Below the pieces are notes generated by a model. That model had not been told where the DNA came from and did no database searches. It saw nothing but the letters and a program-made list of their open reading frames with translations. Shown piece by piece: positions 23,361 to 31,369 of a stretch of DNA of 31,792 bases. Source of the stretch: Bacillota bacterium (GTDB lineage: Bacteria > Bacillota > Clostridia > Oscillospirales > Ruminococcaceae); assembly GCA_023413185.1 (NCBI GenBank), contig JAEZQD010000066.1, positions 1 to 31,792 on the forward strand. Reading direction: 5' to 3'. Made by a program: the position numbers and the translations under genes. Position 1 is the first letter of the stretch; each line of letters opens with the position of its first letter.

Positions 23361-23987
23361 ATGAATACTAAGGATAGAATTTGGAACATGGCGCTTGACC
23401 TGTTTTCAAAAAGCGGCTTCGAAGGGGTATCGGTGCGCGATATCGCGTCCGCAGTGGGGGTGCGCGAAAGCGCATTGTACCGCCACTACACCAACAAGCG
23501 AGAGATTTACGACGTGATACTGCTGCAATACAGTGCGCACATGAACGCATTTTTTGCCCAGCTTAACCTTACAAGTTCGAATGGTGTATTTTTAGACGGG
23601 CAAAACGCCGTGGCTTTCTTTGGTACCGTAACCGAGCAACAGTTGATTGATATGGGCAGGCAGATTTTTCATTTCTTGTTTTGTGACAAACTCAGCGCAA
23701 AGGTGCGACGAATGCTGACAATAGAGCAGTATAAGAGTGCAGAGGCGGCGGAGTTGTACCGCAAAGTATCGTTTGAGGACGCGCTGTCCTATCAGTCTGG
23801 GTTGTTTCAAGACATGATAAACCAAGGACTATTCCGCCCGGCGGATTCGTATATCATGGCGCTGCACTTTGTAGCCCCGATGTTTTTGTTTTTTTATAAG
23901 TATGACGATAACGAACAAGGGCTTGCCCTCGCGCAGGAGATGGTCGGTGAGCACATCAAGCAGTTTGGTCGCATCTATACGACTTAA
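23361..23987 (+). CDS. TetR/AcrR family transcriptional regulator
   Basis: The 208-residue protein has the N-terminal TetR helix-turn-helix (about 5-50: ALDLFSKSGFEGVSVRDIA, then VGVRESALYRHYTNKREIY). The C-terminal ligand domain is helical and not assignable to a ligand class; it ends in a segment rich in Phe and Tyr (FVAPMFLFFYKYDD) that may line the pocket. The ATG at 23361 gives the normal MNTKDRIW start; an upstream in-frame TTG is part of the -35 box and cannot be used. The ribosome binding site (GGTGG) is weak, suggesting low expression. No efflux pump follows, so targets other than its own promoter are unknown. Confidence 0.94.
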   Translation: MNTKDRIWNMALDLFSKSGFEGVSVRDIASAVGVRESALYRHYTNKREIYDVILLQYSAHMNAFFAQLNLTSSNGVFLDGQNAVAFFGTVTEQQLIDMGRQIFHFLFCDKLSAKVRRMLTIEQYKSAEAAELYRKVSFEDALSYQSGLFQDMINQGLFRPADSYIMALHFVAPMFLFFYKYDDNEQGLALAQEMVGEHIKQFGRIYTT

Positions 23988-24054
23988 CGCGCATAGAACG
24001 TTGGAAGTGTTGCTCAGAACGAATTGAAAAAGGATTTAGCGGAGGCTCAACTAC

Positions 24055-24594
24055 ATGAAAAGATATATTGCATTTTTAAGGGGCATCAATATAAGCGGTA
24101 AAAACAAGATTCTGATGGCTGATTTAAGGGAAGGCTTTGAAGAACTAGGGTTTATTGAAGTTAGGACATATCTCAACAGCGGTAATATTATCTTTACCAG
24201 TCATAAGGAGGATGAAGAGAATTTCTCCGGTCAGATTCAAACAATGATAAAGGATAGGTTTGGTTTGAGCATACCGGTTTGTGTCATAAGCAAAGAAGAC
24301 CTAGAAGAGATTCTGCGAAATGCCCCTGATTGGTGGGATGCTGGAAAAAAGGAGATATACGATAATCTGATTTTTATTATCCCACCCACAACATTTACTG
24401 AGGTGTTTAGCGAAATAGGAGATCCTAAAGAAGGCCTGGAAAAGATAACAGGATTTAATCAAGCGATATTCTGGTCTTTTAGTCGAAACGATTACCAAAA
24501 GACAAATTGGTGGTCGAGGACAGCCAGTGCAACCATAAGCAACAAGCTTACAATCAGAACAGCAAATACGGTAAAAAGGATTGTTGGGATGTAA
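24055..24594 (+). CDS. DUF1697 family protein
   Basis: The 179-residue protein matches DUF1697: it begins MKRYIAFLRGINISGKNKILMAD and contains RTYLNSGNIIF at about 38-48 and the closing block WSRTASATISNKLTIRTANTVKRI, all family hallmarks. The length is normal. The function of the family is not established. A GGAGG site is ten bases before the ATG. Base composition is more AT-rich than in the surrounding genes. It starts 67 bases after the TetR gene and may share its transcript. The 208 bases after it hold two T-less hairpins (24601-24620 and 24639-24660) and the next promoter. Confidence 0.93.
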   Translation: MKRYIAFLRGINISGKNKILMADLREGFEELGFIEVRTYLNSGNIIFTSHKEDEENFSGQIQTMIKDRFGLSIPVCVISKEDLEEILRNAPDWWDAGKKEIYDNLIFIIPPTTFTEVFSEIGDPKEGLEKITGFNQAIFWSFSRNDYQKTNWWSRTASATISNKLTIRTANTVKRIVGM

Positions 24595-24748
24595 AAACCC
24601 ACAGCTTCCTGTTTGGCTGTCGGTTAAGCGACAAATAACCTGCTTTTGTGTCACAGCAGGCTGGATGTAAACGCTTTAATGGCACGCTAATAGTAAGTAA
24701 AATCTATGCTTTTCGCAATTTGATGATTTGCTTTTGAATTGCCTATAA

Positions 24749-24778
24749 ATGACAGGCTGATAGTAGCAACAGTATACT
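24749..24778 (+). promoter_or_regulatory. Candidate promoter of the flavodoxin-like reductase gene
   Basis: ATGACA (24749-24754) and TATACT (24773-24778) are 18 bases apart. The start near 24785 would leave a very short leader and favours the ATG at 24803 over that at 24791. Confidence 0.5.
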
Positions 24779-24802
24779 ACACGGAACAGGATGGTGGTTA
24801 CA

Positions 24803-25519
24803 ATGAAAATTACTGTTATTCACGGCGGAAGGAAAAATGGCAGTACATACCATTGCGCAAAACGGTTTATAGATGAAGTGGCAAAAAGGACGGAGAATCT
24901 GCTGGAGGTTACCGAGTTTTTACTATCGCAGGATGCTCCGCCGTTTTGCAAGGGGTGCTATTCCTGTTTTCAGAACGGCGAGAGCACCTGCCCCCATGCG
25001 GAAAAGGTGCAGCCGATTGCCGAGGCAATCAAGCAGGCAGATATCGTTGTACTGACATCCCCCGTGTACGCGCTGGATGTTACGGGGCAAATGAAGACGC
25101 TGCTTGATCATCTGTGCTATATGTGGATGTCTCACCGCCCGGCCCCTGAGATGTTTCGCAAGGTTGGTGTCACTATCAGCACGACAGCGGGTGCGGGGCT
25201 TTCGCACGCAGCCAAAACGCTGGCTTACAGCCTAAACTACTGGGGCGCGCGCAAAACATTCCGCTACACAAACCCGGTAGCGGCGTCAAGCTGGGCTGAG
25301 GTTAGTGAAGAAAAGCGCGCTGACATTGACAAAAAGCTCGGGCGCTTAGCAGACCGTGCCGTCAGTATGGTGCGGCGAATCCACCGTTGTCCACCCAGGC
25401 TGTTTACCCGCTTCTTCTTTTTCCTCATGAAAAACATGATGAAAAGCAACACTTGGTGCAAGCGCGACCGGGACCACTGGGAAAGCCTTGGCTGGCTGAG
25501 CGGAGCAAACCCCTTTTAA
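24803..25519 (+). CDS. NAD(P)H-dependent FMN reductase/flavodoxin-like protein
   Basis: The 238-residue protein has the flavodoxin-like fold of the NADPH-dependent FMN reductase family. It shows the phosphate loop GGRKNGSTYHCAK (about 8-20), the cysteine-rich CKGCYSCFQNGESTCPH (about 50-66) typical of iron-sulfur flavoproteins and their relatives, and SPVYALDVTGQMKTLLDH (about 86-103) that contacts the flavin. The spacing CxxCxxC followed by a further Cys could bind a 4Fe-4S cluster, but other members use it only as conserved cysteines. The C-terminal helices (FTRFFFFLMKNMMK) are unusually aromatic and may lie on the membrane. It is probably cytosolic and redox-active; the substrate is unknown. 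Confidence 0.9.
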   Translation: MKITVIHGGRKNGSTYHCAKRFIDEVAKRTENLLEVTEFLLSQDAPPFCKGCYSCFQNGESTCPHAEKVQPIAEAIKQADIVVLTSPVYALDVTGQMKTLLDHLCYMWMSHRPAPEMFRKVGVTISTTAGAGLSHAAKTLAYSLNYWGARKTFRYTNPVAASSWAEVSEEKRADIDKKLGRLADRAVSMVRRIHRCPPRLFTRFFFFLMKNMMKSNTWCKRDRDHWESLGWLSGANPF

Positions 25520-25537
25520 ACGAAATAAATCCCTCTC

Positions 25538-25570
25538 ACCCCAACCGTATGATACTGCGGTTGGGGTTTT
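25538..25570 (+). terminator. Terminator before the ABC transporter operon
   Basis: ACCCCAACCG (25538-25547) pairs perfectly with CGGTTGGGGT (25558-25567), followed by four T and then GGTTT. Confidence 0.85.
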
Positions 25571-25609
25571 GGTTTGTACACCCGTTTGTTATGGTGGTGA
25601 AAACCGAAC

Positions 25610-25641
25610 ACAACCCAATCGGAATTAATATAATGGGTTGT
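25610..25641. promoter_or_regulatory. Promoter region with inverted repeat before the ABC operon
   Basis: ACAACCCA (25610-25617) and TGGGTTGT (25634-25641) are perfect inverted copies with a 16-base spacer. A perfect TATAAT (25629-25634) lies at the edge of the right arm, but no good -35 box is found 16-18 bases upstream of it. This arrangement suggests a regulated promoter with an operator across the -10 box. Confidence 0.55.
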
Positions 25642-25661
25642 AATGCAAACGGGGTGAATAA

Positions 25662-26429
25662 ATGAATGAAATATTATCGGTAAATGCGGTGATGCAGAAG
25701 TATCAGGCAGCAAACGGAGAGGTCACCGCACTGGAACATATTAGCTTTACCGCGCTGGAGGGCGAGTTCATCTGTATTGTCGGTCCCAGCGGCTGCGGCA
25801 AAAGCACGCTGCTTTCCGTCATAGCAGGGCTGGAAAAGGCAACACGCGGCTCGGTGCTTCTTGACGGCAAAGCGGTGGAGGGGGTTTCTGCGCAGGTCGG
25901 ATACATGCTGCAGCGGGATAATCTGCTGGAATGGCGCAGTATCTGGAAGAACGTACTGCTTGGACTAGAAATACAACATAAGCTAAGCGACGAAACAAAG
26001 CAATACGCAGATGAGTTAATCAGAACATATGGGCTAAACGAGTTTCGCAACAACTATCCATCACAGCTTTCGGGTGGTATGCGTCAGCGCGTGGCATTGA
26101 TTCGCACCCTTGCGGTACGCCCGCGCATCCTGCTGCTGGATGAGGCTTTTTCGGCGCTTGACTTTCAAACCCGCCTTTCAGTGACCGATGATGTTTACCA
26201 CATTCTAAAAAACGAAAACAAAACCACACTGATGGTGACGCACGATATCCCCGAGGGGATCAGCATGGCGGATCGTATGATTGTACTCAGCCGCCGACCC
26301 GCCGTAATTAAGAATATTCATGACATTTCGTTTGACCCATCCTGCGCCTCTCCGCTCGAACGAAGAAACAACCCGCAGTTTGGCAGATACTTTAACGAGA
26401 TATGGAGGGAGCTCGATGTTATCGCATAA
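25662..26429 (+). CDS. ABC transporter ATP-binding protein, SsuB/TauB type
   Basis: The 255-residue protein is the ATPase of a nitrate/sulfonate/taurine-class importer. It has Walker A GPSGCGKST (41-49), the Q-loop in YMLQRDNLLEW with the LLEWRS pattern typical of this class, the signature LSGGMRQR (136-143), Walker B ILLLDEAFSALD (about 157-168) and the switch histidine in VTHDI. It couples ATP hydrolysis to the permease encoded next. The ATG follows GGGGTG. The gene overlaps the permease start by 14 bases, indicating translational coupling. Confidence 0.95.
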   Translation: MNEILSVNAVMQKYQAANGEVTALEHISFTALEGEFICIVGPSGCGKSTLLSVIAGLEKATRGSVLLDGKAVEGVSAQVGYMLQRDNLLEWRSIWKNVLLGLEIQHKLSDETKQYADELIRTYGLNEFRNNYPSQLSGGMRQRVALIRTLAVRPRILLLDEAFSALDFQTRLSVTDDVYHILKNENKTTLMVTHDIPEGISMADRMIVLSRRPAVIKNIHDISFDPSCASPLERRNNPQFGRYFNEIWRELDVIA

Positions 26430-27243
26430 AAAAGAGGAAACCGCCGTATCGCAAGAACGACGTGAGTATCTGGCCCGCCTTCAAACACGCAAGCGACTGA
26501 TAACTGCTACCCGTGTAATGATTCTTGTTCTGTTTGTCGGCCTGTGGGAGGCGGCGGCGCGTCTTGGAATTATCGACAGCTTTATCATGAGCCAGCCCAC
26601 AAGGATACTTAGAACGATAATGGGAGTTTCCAGCAACGGGCTGCTTGGGCATGTTTGGGTTACCAGCTACGAAACGATTACAGGCTTCATGCTTGGTACC
26701 ATAATCGGCACGGGTATTGCGGTTGCGTTGTGGTGGTCGGGGTTTTTGGCTAAAGTAAGCGAACCGTTTTTGGTGGTGCTGAACAGCCTGCCGAAGGTGG
26801 CGTTGGGCCCCGTAATCATTATCTGGGCGGGAGCAGGCGCCCGCGCAATCATTGTTATGGCGCTTGCCATCTCTTTAATCGTCACGGTGCTTGAGATGCT
26901 TAACGGGTTTCGGCAGACGAATCACGAGCTGCTGCGTATGGCGCAGACGTTCGGTGCAAAGAAGCATCAGACATTTGTTCTGGTCGTAATGCCATATAAC
27001 CTCCACACCATCTTTAACACGCTTAAGGTCAATATCGGGCTCTCGCTTGTGGGTGTCATTTCTGGTGAGTTTCTTGTGTCGAAGGCGGGGCTGGGGTACT
27101 TAATCGTCTACGGCGGTCAGGTCTTTCAGATGGATCTGGTTATGACAAGCGTAATCATCCTTGCCGCAGTTGCCGCAATCATGTATCAAAGTGTTGTGAT
27201 AGCCGAGCGGATGGTTACCCGCGCAGTCAGCCATACGGGGTAG
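26416..27243 (+). CDS. ABC transporter permease, SsuC/TauC type
   Basis: The 275-residue protein has six likely membrane helices (for example 31-47, 86-112, 124-158, 222-245). The cytoplasmic EAA-like loop, with MAQTFGAKKHQTFVLVVMPYNLHTIFNTLKVN, contacts the ATPase. It belongs to the binding-protein-dependent permease class of SsuC, TauC and ThiX. The ATG at 26416 has GGAGG seven bases upstream, inside the end of the ATPase gene; an ORF start at 26320 would overlap the ATPase by 110 bases and is unlikely. Substrate is not predictable from the permease. Confidence 0.94.
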   Translation: MLSHKKEETAVSQERREYLARLQTRKRLITATRVMILVLFVGLWEAAARLGIIDSFIMSQPTRILRTIMGVSSNGLLGHVWVTSYETITGFMLGTIIGTGIAVALWWSGFLAKVSEPFLVVLNSLPKVALGPVIIIWAGAGARAIIVMALAISLIVTVLEMLNGFRQTNHELLRMAQTFGAKKHQTFVLVVMPYNLHTIFNTLKVNIGLSLVGVISGEFLVSKAGLGYLIVYGGQVFQMDLVMTSVIILAAVAAIMYQSVVIAERMVTRAVSHTG

Positions 27244-27247
27244 GTTA

Positions 27248-27265
27248 CGGCGCGGCAAAGCGCCG
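27248..27265 (+). other. Intercistronic stem-loop between permease and binding protein
   Basis: CGGCGC (27248-27253) and GCGCCG (27260-27265) form a 6-bp all-GC stem with a six-base loop and no T-tract. Such stems often stabilise the mRNA of the binding protein, which is needed in excess over the membrane parts. Confidence 0.5.
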
Positions 27266-27310
27266 CCGAATATAGATCGATTATCTGTACAGTTTGAAAG
27301 GGGACTCAAC

Positions 27311-28315
27311 ATGAAAACACTCATGCGAATTGTCGGCGCCGCGCTGTGCGTGCTGATGATTGCCGCCGCATTCACGGGATGCAGCCAGACACAGGATAAG
27401 ATAAAGATAAAGGTCAGCGAAGTGACCCATTCAGTATTCTACGCTCCACAGTATGCCGCAATCAACCTTGGTTACTTTGAAGATGAGGGAATTGAAATCG
27501 AGCTAACCAACGGCGCGGGTGCCGATAAGGTGATGACCGCCGTTATCTCGGGAGCGGTAGACATCGGCTTTGCGGGGCCGGAGGCGGCAATCTATGTTTA
27601 CAATGAGGGCAAGGACGACTATTGCGAGGTATTTGCGCAGCTAACCCAAAGGGATGGCGCCTTTTTGCTTGGCAGAGAGCCGGATGACAACTTTGACTTT
27701 TCTAAGACGATAGGTAAGGTTGTATTACCAGGTCGTAAGGGCGGTGTTCCGTATATGACGCTGGAATACGTGTTTAAACAGCATGGTGTCATTCCGGGCA
27801 AGGACGTTACGTTTGACGACAGCGTGCAGTTTGCCATGATGACCGGAGCGTTTACCGGCGGTACAGGCGATTACGTTACGGCATTTGAACCAACCGCGTC
27901 ATCGCTGAAACAGGAAGGTAAGGGGTACATATTGGCGTCGGTCGGTAAAGAGAGCGGGGAGATTCCGTATACCGCTTATTTTGCAACAAAGAGCTTTATC
28001 GAAAAGAATCCGGAAACAATCAAAAAGTTTGTGCGTGCCATCTACCGCGGGCAGCAGTGGGTTATGCAGAGTTCTCCCAAAGAGATTGCAAACGCAATCG
28101 CAGCGTCGTTCCCTGATACGGACATAAAGCTGCTGGAAAAGTCCGCGGAAAGCTACAAAAACATCGAGGCATGGAGCACTACCCCCGTAATGAAGCAAGA
28201 GGCATACGAAAAGCTGCAAACCGTCATGACCGAAGCAGGGGAGCTTAAGCAGAAGGCACCGTACGAAAAGGTGGTAAACAATACCTTCGCCGAGCAAATC
28301 CTTATCGCAAAGTAA
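27311..28315 (+). CDS. ABC transporter substrate-binding lipoprotein, NMT1/THI5-like
   Basis: The 334-residue protein has a lipoprotein signal peptide with lipobox F-T-G-C24. It then has the NMT1-like pattern SVFYAPQYAAINLGYFEDEGIEIEL (about 43-67), GADKVMTAVISGAVDIGFAGPEAAI and a second lobe beginning near 110. This class binds small anions or pyrimidine-like ligands such as sulfonates, nitrate or thiamine precursors. The gene lies 67 bases after the permease and belongs to the same operon. There is no THI-box riboswitch upstream and no sulfur or thiamine gene nearby, so the ligand remains open. GAAAGGGG precedes the ATG. Confidence 0.94.
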   Translation: MKTLMRIVGAALCVLMIAAAFTGCSQTQDKIKIKVSEVTHSVFYAPQYAAINLGYFEDEGIEIELTNGAGADKVMTAVISGAVDIGFAGPEAAIYVYNEGKDDYCEVFAQLTQRDGAFLLGREPDDNFDFSKTIGKVVLPGRKGGVPYMTLEYVFKQHGVIPGKDVTFDDSVQFAMMTGAFTGGTGDYVTAFEPTASSLKQEGKGYILASVGKESGEIPYTAYFATKSFIEKNPETIKKFVRAIYRGQQWVMQSSPKEIANAIAASFPDTDIKLLEKSAESYKNIEAWSTTPVMKQEAYEKLQTVMTEAGELKQKAPYEKVVNNTFAEQILIAK

Positions 28316-28336
28316 AACCACGGTGTAGAAAATTTT

Positions 28337-28381
28337 AAAACGGCGGGTTCGTGTTGGTTGTTAACACGAACCCGCCGTTTT
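28337..28381. terminator. Bidirectional terminator between convergent transcripts
   Basis: AAAACGGCGGGTTCGTGTT (28337-28355) pairs perfectly over 19 bases with 28363-28381 around a seven-base loop. The A/T ends of the stem serve as the T-tract in both directions. It separates the ABC operon from the alcohol dehydrogenase gene. Confidence 0.93.
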
Positions 28382-28420
28382 CACATCACTATTCCGATGT
28401 AAACCTGCTTAAACGGTAAG

Positions 28421-29593
28421 CTACATCGCGAGCTGATAGATGCTTAAAATATCATCCTTATTCAGCTTCTTAAAGTTGCCGACGGTACCGCCGCCCGCCA
28501 TCGCACATTTTTCCGCCATTGGGGCAAGGTCCGCTTCCACAAAGCCAAGCTGCGGCAGACGAATCGGCATACCGATAGAGGTATAGAATGCTTCCAGGCG
28601 CTCGATTCCAAGCAGGATGCTTTCCTCCTTGCGGTCAAAGCTTAGTTCAACACCCATCACACGCGTTGCAAACTGCAAGAAGCGGTCGGGGTTAAACTTG
28701 TAGCAGTACTTCATCCACGCAGGGAAGACAACCGCAAGACCGGCACCGTGCGCAACATCACGCAATGCGCTCAGCTCGTGTTCGATGCAGTGGGAGCCCC
28801 AGTCACCAAGACGCCCTGTGTTGAGCAGATTGTTGTGTGCAACGGTACCCGCCCACATGATCTCTGCGCGCACATCATAGTCGGTCGGGTTTTTGAGCGC
28901 CATCGGGGTATAGTACAGGATGGTTTTCATCGTTGCTTCTATTAAACGGTCGGTTAGGTCAATATGCTCAACCTGGGTAAAGTAACGCTCCATCAGGTGC
29001 GCAAAGATGTCAGATGCGCCGCATGCCGTCTGATAATCGGGCAGCGTAAAGGTGAATTCGGGGTTCATTATTGCGAATTTGGGGATGAAGCTATCGCAGC
29101 TGTAGCCGTATTTACGCCCTGTCGCTTCATTTGTAATCACGCTGGAATCCGAGCTTTCACTGCCCGCAGCGGGGATTGTCAACACCACGCCAAAGGGGAG
29201 AGACTCGGTAGCGCTTGCTTTGCCCTCGTAAAAATCCCAAACGTCGCCCTCGTACTTTGCGCCGATCGCAATGGCCTTGGCGGAGTCAATCGCGCTGCCG
29301 CCGCCCGCCGCAAGGATGAAGTCGATGTTGTTCTCGCGGCACAGGGCAATACCCTCATGCACCAGGGAAAGTCTCGGGTTGGGCATTACCCCGCCAAGCT
29401 CGGTTACCGACAAACCGGCAGCCTTTAATGAACGAACCAGTGTGTCATACAGTCCGCTTTTTTTGATTGAGCCGCCTCCGTAATGGAGCAAAACATTCTT
29501 GCCCCCAAACTGCGACACATATTCCCCGGCTTTGTTTTGCGTGTCTTTACCAAACACAATCATAGCCGGATTGTAATACCTAAAGTTTAACAT
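28421..29593 (-). CDS. Iron-containing alcohol dehydrogenase, butanol dehydrogenase type
   Basis: The 390-residue protein is a group III alcohol dehydrogenase that reduces aldehydes with NAD(P)H. The N-terminal YYNPAMIVFGK and the GGGSAIDSAKAIAIG cofactor loop (about 96-110) match BdhA/YqdH-type enzymes. The metal ligands fall in the expected places: D195 and H199 in SDIFAH, H268 in SHCIEH and H282 in VAHGAG. I chose the ATG at 29593 because GGAGGG lies eight bases before it and MLNFRYYNP is the usual start. Its likely role is to dispose of reducing equivalents during fermentation. Confidence 0.95.
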   Translation of the reverse strand: MLNFRYYNPAMIVFGKDTQNKAGEYVSQFGGKNVLLHYGGGSIKKSGLYDTLVRSLKAAGLSVTELGGVMPNPRLSLVHEGIALCRENNIDFILAAGGGSAIDSAKAIAIGAKYEGDVWDFYEGKASATESLPFGVVLTIPAAGSESSDSSVITNEATGRKYGYSCDSFIPKFAIMNPEFTFTLPDYQTACGASDIFAHLMERYFTQVEHIDLTDRLIEATMKTILYYTPMALKNPTDYDVRAEIMWAGTVAHNNLLNTGRLGDWGSHCIEHELSALRDVAHGAGLAVVFPAWMKYCYKFNPDRFLQFATRVMGVELSFDRKEESILLGIERLEAFYTSIGMPIRLPQLGFVEADLAPMAEKCAMAGGGTVGNFKKLNKDDILSIYQLAM

Positions 29594-29620
29594 ATCCGTG
29601 TCCCTCCGTATCATAAACTA

Positions 29621-29636
29621 TTGTGTACAAACACAA
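29621..29636. other. Palindrome TTGTGT-ACAA-ACACAA upstream of the dehydrogenase
   Basis: A 16-bp inverted repeat lies about 30 bases before the start codon of the alcohol dehydrogenase. It resembles a Rex redox-operator (TTGTxx...xxACAA), but the arms are two bases too close together. The rest of 29637-29969 is AT-rich, without a recognisable gene on either strand. Confidence 0.35.
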
Positions 29637-29969
29637 CTATAACCTTATCATATACGTTAAGCGGAAATAAATCTACCGTTATTTATTAAATACACAGGTG
29701 CTATTGTATCATTTCGCAAATAAGTTAAATAATACTCTGCCGTACGATTTTATCTCTACAGAAATGAACTCGACGTCTAAGTTAAACTGGGTTACACGGC
29801 ACAAGGTCAACCGAGAAGGGCGGTAAAGCTTTATGATGGTTCAATTACGAACAAACGCAAATCTCTGCAATACCAGTCAACCTGTGTTCTTGCCCTATAG
29901 TAAGTAGTAGATGAATTTATTATAAAGACCTTAAATAGTAAATTATGCGTATTACTGCATGAAAAAAAC

Positions 29970-29999
29970 TTGCGCTCAGGCGGCGATAAGATGTATAAT
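29970..29999 (+). promoter_or_regulatory. Candidate promoter of the PHP gene
   Basis: TTGCGC (29970-29975) and TATAAT (29994-29999) are 18 bases apart. A start near 30006 gives a structured leader of about 170 nt. Confidence 0.5.
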
Positions 30000-30017
30000 A
30001 TTAATATATATTTAGCA

Positions 30018-30155
30018 GTCGGCTAATAATTTGCCGACGATACAACGATTTAGGCTAAAAGATAAGTAGTATTTTGTCTTAAACAGTTAATCTGCCAGTA
30101 CACTTTTTAGCCAATGATATACATTCCAGGGGGTAATAAATTCAGCGATCCGCTG
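30018..30155 (+). other. Structured 5' leader of the PHP gene
   Basis: Three stems can be drawn in the leader: GTCGGC/GCCGAC (30018-30038), GGCTAAAA/TTTTAGCC (from about 30052 to 30113) and CAGCG-ATC-CGCTG (30143-30155) about ten bases before the ribosome binding site. It matches no riboswitch class that I know, and no terminator is formed. Confidence 0.35.
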
Positions 30156-30175
30156 CGGGAAATGAGGGGAGTCAT

Positions 30176-31006
30176 ATGTTGGGAGATCTTCATTGCCATA
30201 CAAGGATATCGGATGGTTCAATGGGAATTGAGGATGTCATCGCTTACGCTAAGCGTGTGGGGTTGTCGTTTGTTTCCATTACCGATCACGATACCATGTC
30301 GGGAGTAATGCGTGCAAAGGTTTTGGGTAAGCGTTACGGTATTGAGGTTGTGCCCGGCTGCGAGCTTTCCTCCATTGACCCAGATACCGGCAGAAAGGTT
30401 CATATCCTGTGCTATCTGCCCGTTTTCCCCGAGCGCCTTGAGCATCTGTTCGTGCGCATTCAGGAGGATAGAACCTTAGCCGGAAGCGAGATGCTAAAAA
30501 AGGTAATGAAGCTTTACCCCATTACGCTTGAGCACGTGCTTCGTTATACCTCCGGCAGCAAGGTGGTTTACAAGGCACATATTATGAACGCGCTGATGGA
30601 TTTGGGCTATTGTGCGGAGATTTACGGGGACCTGTTTGACGAGCTGTTTTCCCCCGAACGCGGCAGCTGCTATACCGATTTTACACGCCCGAGTGTATAC
30701 GATGTTTTAGAGCTGGTGCATGACGCACAAGGGATTGCCGTTCTTGCTCATCCTCCTACCTATGACAGTATGGGTTTTATGCAAAAGGCGGCAAAAGAAC
30801 ATTTGATAGACGGCGTTGAGCTGTGGCACCCCGAGACCTCCGAATCGGATGTGCAGGTAATAAGCGACACCGCAAAGGAGTACGGCTTACTTGTTACGGG
30901 AGGCAGCGATTTTCATGGAATGTACCGCTCACGCCCGACACCGATTGGAAAGTGCACGACACCTGAATATGCAATCGATGCACTGCTAAGCTACAAGGTA
31001 AAATAA
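30176..31006 (+). CDS. PHP-domain phosphoesterase
   Basis: The 276-residue protein carries all four metal-binding motifs of the PHP superfamily: H6-C-H8-T-R-I-S-D13-G, T36-D-H-D39, C62-E63 with H76, and the C-terminal GSDFHG. Related single-domain proteins include RNase AM/nanoRNase-like 3',5'-nucleotide phosphatases (YciV/TrpH group), with which the length and motif order agree. It is cytosolic and probably degrades nucleoside bisphosphates or short RNA ends; the exact substrate is inferred from relatives. The ATG follows GAGGGGAG. The TSCPD gene lies 80 bases downstream. Confidence 0.92.
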   Translation: MLGDLHCHTRISDGSMGIEDVIAYAKRVGLSFVSITDHDTMSGVMRAKVLGKRYGIEVVPGCELSSIDPDTGRKVHILCYLPVFPERLEHLFVRIQEDRTLAGSEMLKKVMKLYPITLEHVLRYTSGSKVVYKAHIMNALMDLGYCAEIYGDLFDELFSPERGSCYTDFTRPSVYDVLELVHDAQGIAVLAHPPTYDSMGFMQKAAKEHLIDGVELWHPETSESDVQVISDTAKEYGLLVTGGSDFHGMYRSRPTPIGKCTTPEYAIDALLSYKVK

Positions 31007-31086
31007 CTGGTTGTAATCATTTTGACGGCAGTGTACGAATAGAACGCTGTACTGGCGTATATGATATACCAATAAGGATGATTCGT

Positions 31087-31344
31087 TTGCAATATACATA
31101 CAAGCCCCGCGGCGTTTGCGCTGTTTCAATCGCGATTACCCTCGACGATGACGGGGTTGTACAGGATGTCGTGTTTACCGGCGGTTGTAACGGAAACGCA
31201 CAAGGTATTTCTTCTTTGGTTAAGGGAATGCCCGCGCAGGACGTGATAAAGCGACTAAAGGGGATTCGATGCTCGTACAAATCCACCTCATGTCCCGAAC
31301 AGCTGGCAACAGCGCTGGAGCAGATGGTGGCGGTTCACAAATAG
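31087..31344 (+). CDS. TIGR03905 family TSCPD domain protein
   Basis: The 85-residue protein matches TIGR03905: QYTYKPRGVC at the start, FTGGCNGNAQGISSLVKGM in the middle and KSTSCPEQLATALEQ near the end. The TSCPD motif also occurs at the C-terminus of some ribonucleotide reductases, where cysteines may bind metal; the role of the free-standing form is unknown. I start at TTG 31087, with AAGGATG six bases upstream and the start residues usual for the family; an ATG at 31078 overlaps that site and is less likely. Confidence 0.92.
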   Translation: MQYTYKPRGVCAVSIAITLDDDGVVQDVVFTGGCNGNAQGISSLVKGMPAQDVIKRLKGIRCSYKSTSCPEQLATALEQMVAVHK

Positions 31345-31369
31345 CTTTGCGTGGGGGAGAGTGTAGCTG

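Noticed and set aside
24601..24660. Two hairpins after the DUF1697 gene as terminators
   Set aside because: Neither has a T-tract; they are noted only as weak stems.
29752..29910. Weak coding-like stretch (MNSTSKLNWVTRHK) after the dehydrogenase upstream region
   Set aside because: Stops after 20 codons and again later; resemblance to known proteins is too slight to call a pseudogene.
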